From Mesostigma viride (lineage: Eukaryota > Streptophyta > Mesostigmatophyceae > Mesostigmatales > Mesostigmataceae): a DNA stretch of 63,653 bases. The notes under the pieces were generated by a model that was not told the origin of the DNA, searched no databases, and worked only from the letters and a program-made list of their open reading frames with translations. Positions 61,691 to 63,653 of this stretch are shown piece by piece. Both the position numbers and the translations under genes were made by a program. The stretch spans positions 1 through 63,653 of the forward strand of contig RPFO01001053.1 in the NCBI GenBank assembly GCA_009746045.1, written 5' to 3'. Numbering within the stretch: the stretch's first letter is position 1; the number at the start of each line of letters is the position of its first letter.

Positions 61691-63653
61691 CACCCGCCCA
61701 CATTATTTGAATACTACGTAGCATCCAACCCCCCACTATGTATTGAATACGCTAGCATTTCACACCCCCTACATTCAGATTGATTACGTAGCGCAAGCAC
61801 CTCCCCCCAACATGTATTGATAACGTAAGCAGCACCCCCCACAGTATTGAATTACGTAGCAGCACCCCCCACCATGTATTGATAGCGTAGGGTGCTCAGG
61901 AACCCCTCCCATTGTTATGATACGTTGCAGGCCACCCTCCCCACTGGTCATTGATACGTCAGCGCACCCCCCCCACAAGTCATGTGATACGTAGTCCAGC
62001 AGCTAGGCCCCACACCACACCGTTATTTTGAACGTGCAGCAGCACCCCCCCACATGTCATATGATTTACGTACGCCGGCCCTCCCGCACACTGTATTGTA
62101 TACGTAGCAGCACCCCCCCCATCGTTTATTTAATGCGTAGCAGCCTCACGCCCCCCACATGTTTGATACCGTAGCAGGCAGACCCCCCCCACATGATGAA
62201 CGTAGCAGCACCCCCCCACATGATTCGATACGTAAAGCGGAACCCCCCTCACATTTGTCTTGTCACCGTCTTCCCCCCAGCATGTAAGTTGATCGTGCAG
62301 ACTACACCCGCCTCGCTCCCCTCCACAATAGTCGTTTTGATACGTAGCATCTACCCCCCCCACACTGATAATTAACACTACAGAATACACATACACACGG
62401 CTACATTAGTGTATGATCATAAAGCATCACCCCCCCACATGTCGCGATCTCCGTAGCAGCACCCGCCCCACTTCGTGAATTGATGGTTCCGCCCCACATG
62501 TTACTTGATACGGTAGCAGGCCCCTCCCCGCTCCATCATGTGGACTCTCGATACGTAGCATGCACCCCCCTGCACATGTCAGTTGTGATTACCGTTTTTC
62601 TTGAAGCACCCCCGATCATGATTGATACGTAGCAGCCACCTCCCACCCTAACGTATCTCTACGAGTTGTAGCGTCCCCTCACCCACATGTTAGTTGATAC
62701 ATGCGTAGCAGCCACCCCCCCCACCATCTTATTGGATACGTAGCAGGCCCAGCTCAGTCATGGCTTTGATACGTCGAGCAGATCACTGCCGCGCCCCACA
62801 TTTTATTGATACGTAGTCAGCAACGCCCCGCACACATTTTCATGCGTGTTTGATACGTATACAGCTACCGCCCCCCAGCATGTAAAATTGATACCTGTGA
62901 GCCCGCCCCCCCCAACATGTATTGCATACGTAGCATGCTACCTCCCTCAGAGTAGTTCGATACGTAGCATGAGCATCCCTTCCCACCATTGGTATTTGAT
63001 ACGTGAGCTAGCACCCCTCTCTTACCATTTTGTACTCACGTGAATGTTTTCAGCTCAGCTACCCCCCACAACTATGGTATTCCGATATTTTCGTTAGGCC
63101 AGCGCTCCCCCGCCCACACAGCTGTATTCCGCATACCGTACGGCACTCTCCCTTATAGCGATTGAATTACGATGAGCCAGCACCTACCTCCCGCCCTCCT
63201 ACACTCTATTTGATACGTCAGCAGTCCACCCGCCCAGCTTTATGTATTGAGTACGTAGCAGCAACGTCTCCTCCCCACATGTATTGATACGTTAGGCAGC
63301 ACCCCCCACCTATCGTCATTGATTACCGCTTGTGCCCAACCCCATCTTCGCGCCCACGAATGTGTATATTGATACACGTTAGCAGACACTCCTCCGCCAC
63401 AGTGTATTTGATACGTAGCAGCACCCCCCCACACTGTATTGATACGTAAGCAGCACCCCCCCACATGTATTGATACGTTAGCTCACACGCCCCCCCAGGA
63501 TATTGATACGTAGCAGCACCCCCCAAGTTATCTCGGATGTTCCTCTTTTTAACGCGTTCGCAGCACCCCCCCACATGTAATTGATACGTAGCAGCACCCC
63601 CAATGTATTGATGACGTAGCCCAGCAAATTTCTTAGTCAGATCTCTCCGCATT
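61691..63653 (-). repeat. Degenerate satellite, orientation 2, to the window end
   Basis: Units of about 25-30 bp built on ATTGATACGTAGCAGCACCC with C runs and CACATGT; the reverse complement begins with the same TGGGGGGTGCTGC core as the preceding block. Highly variable unit length and many single-base gaps; regular again in the last 200 bases. Confidence 0.8.

Noticed and set aside
61691-63653. CRISPR-like spacing of ATTGATACGTAGCAGC words
   Set aside because: Unit length drifts freely, spacers are C runs, and no cas gene is present; it is a degenerate satellite.

Overview
The window looks like nuclear DNA of a unicellular alga, most likely a green alga. The evidence is a plant-type sphingolipid fatty acid 2-hydroxylase without a cytochrome b5 domain, an internal tract of the plant/green-algal telomere repeat TTTAGGG, GT-AG introns, GC-rich coding sequence and dense nested non-LTR retrotransposons. 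The lineage is inference; no rRNA or other marker gene is present.

Region by region. 1-4440 is homopolymer-rich sequence without a recognisable gene and reads like an unpolished contig end. 5429-18006 is an integrated Polinton-like virus (PLV/virophage-like element). Its left arm, on the minus strand, carries a broken tyrosine recombinase, an AT-hook protein, a broken A32-type packaging ATPase and a coiled-coil AT-hook protein. Its right arm, on the plus strand, carries a 1027-residue protein, a C2H2 zinc-finger protein, a minor capsid (penton) protein, a small amphipathic protein, the major capsid protein, a shattered Ig-like/LamG fibre-like gene and several small unknown genes. Five plus-strand units share an A/T-rich start motif. 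No polymerase, primase, helicase or protease is recognisable.

18.0-19.5 kb holds foldback repeats and the internal telomere tract. 19.5-34.9 kb is a nest of retroelements: LINE-A (RTE-like, with a (TTAA)n tail), LINE-B (a relative with a (TTTAA)n tail), a short 5'-truncating element called R here, and a cut-and-paste transposon with 14-bp inverted repeats and an 8-bp target duplication. Several insertions can be ordered by their target-site duplications. The best LINE-A copy (28355-33486) has an intact ORF1 and an intact reverse transcriptase but a damaged endonuclease and linker.

33.8-37.3 kb is microsatellite, unassigned sequence and a 34-bp minisatellite. 37970-43623 is the six-exon fatty acid 2-hydroxylase gene; its second intron holds about 0.9 kb of 5-bp-periodic repeats. 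44.4-50.8 kb holds further LINE-A and LINE-B copies, a tRNA-derived SINE that ends with the LINE-A tail, and a piggyBac-like element with a TTAA target. 51089-59304 (minus) is a nine-exon gene for a very large unknown protein with SR-like, coiled-coil and acidic segments. A short palindrome, GGGTCT-N(about 12)-AGACCC, recurs in four of its introns and upstream of it. 60.8-63.65 kb is a degenerate G/C-run satellite that switches orientation near 61.69 kb.

Single-base frameshifts occur about once per kb in both the viral element and the large host gene. Whether these are decay or residual sequencing indels decides how many genes here are alive.
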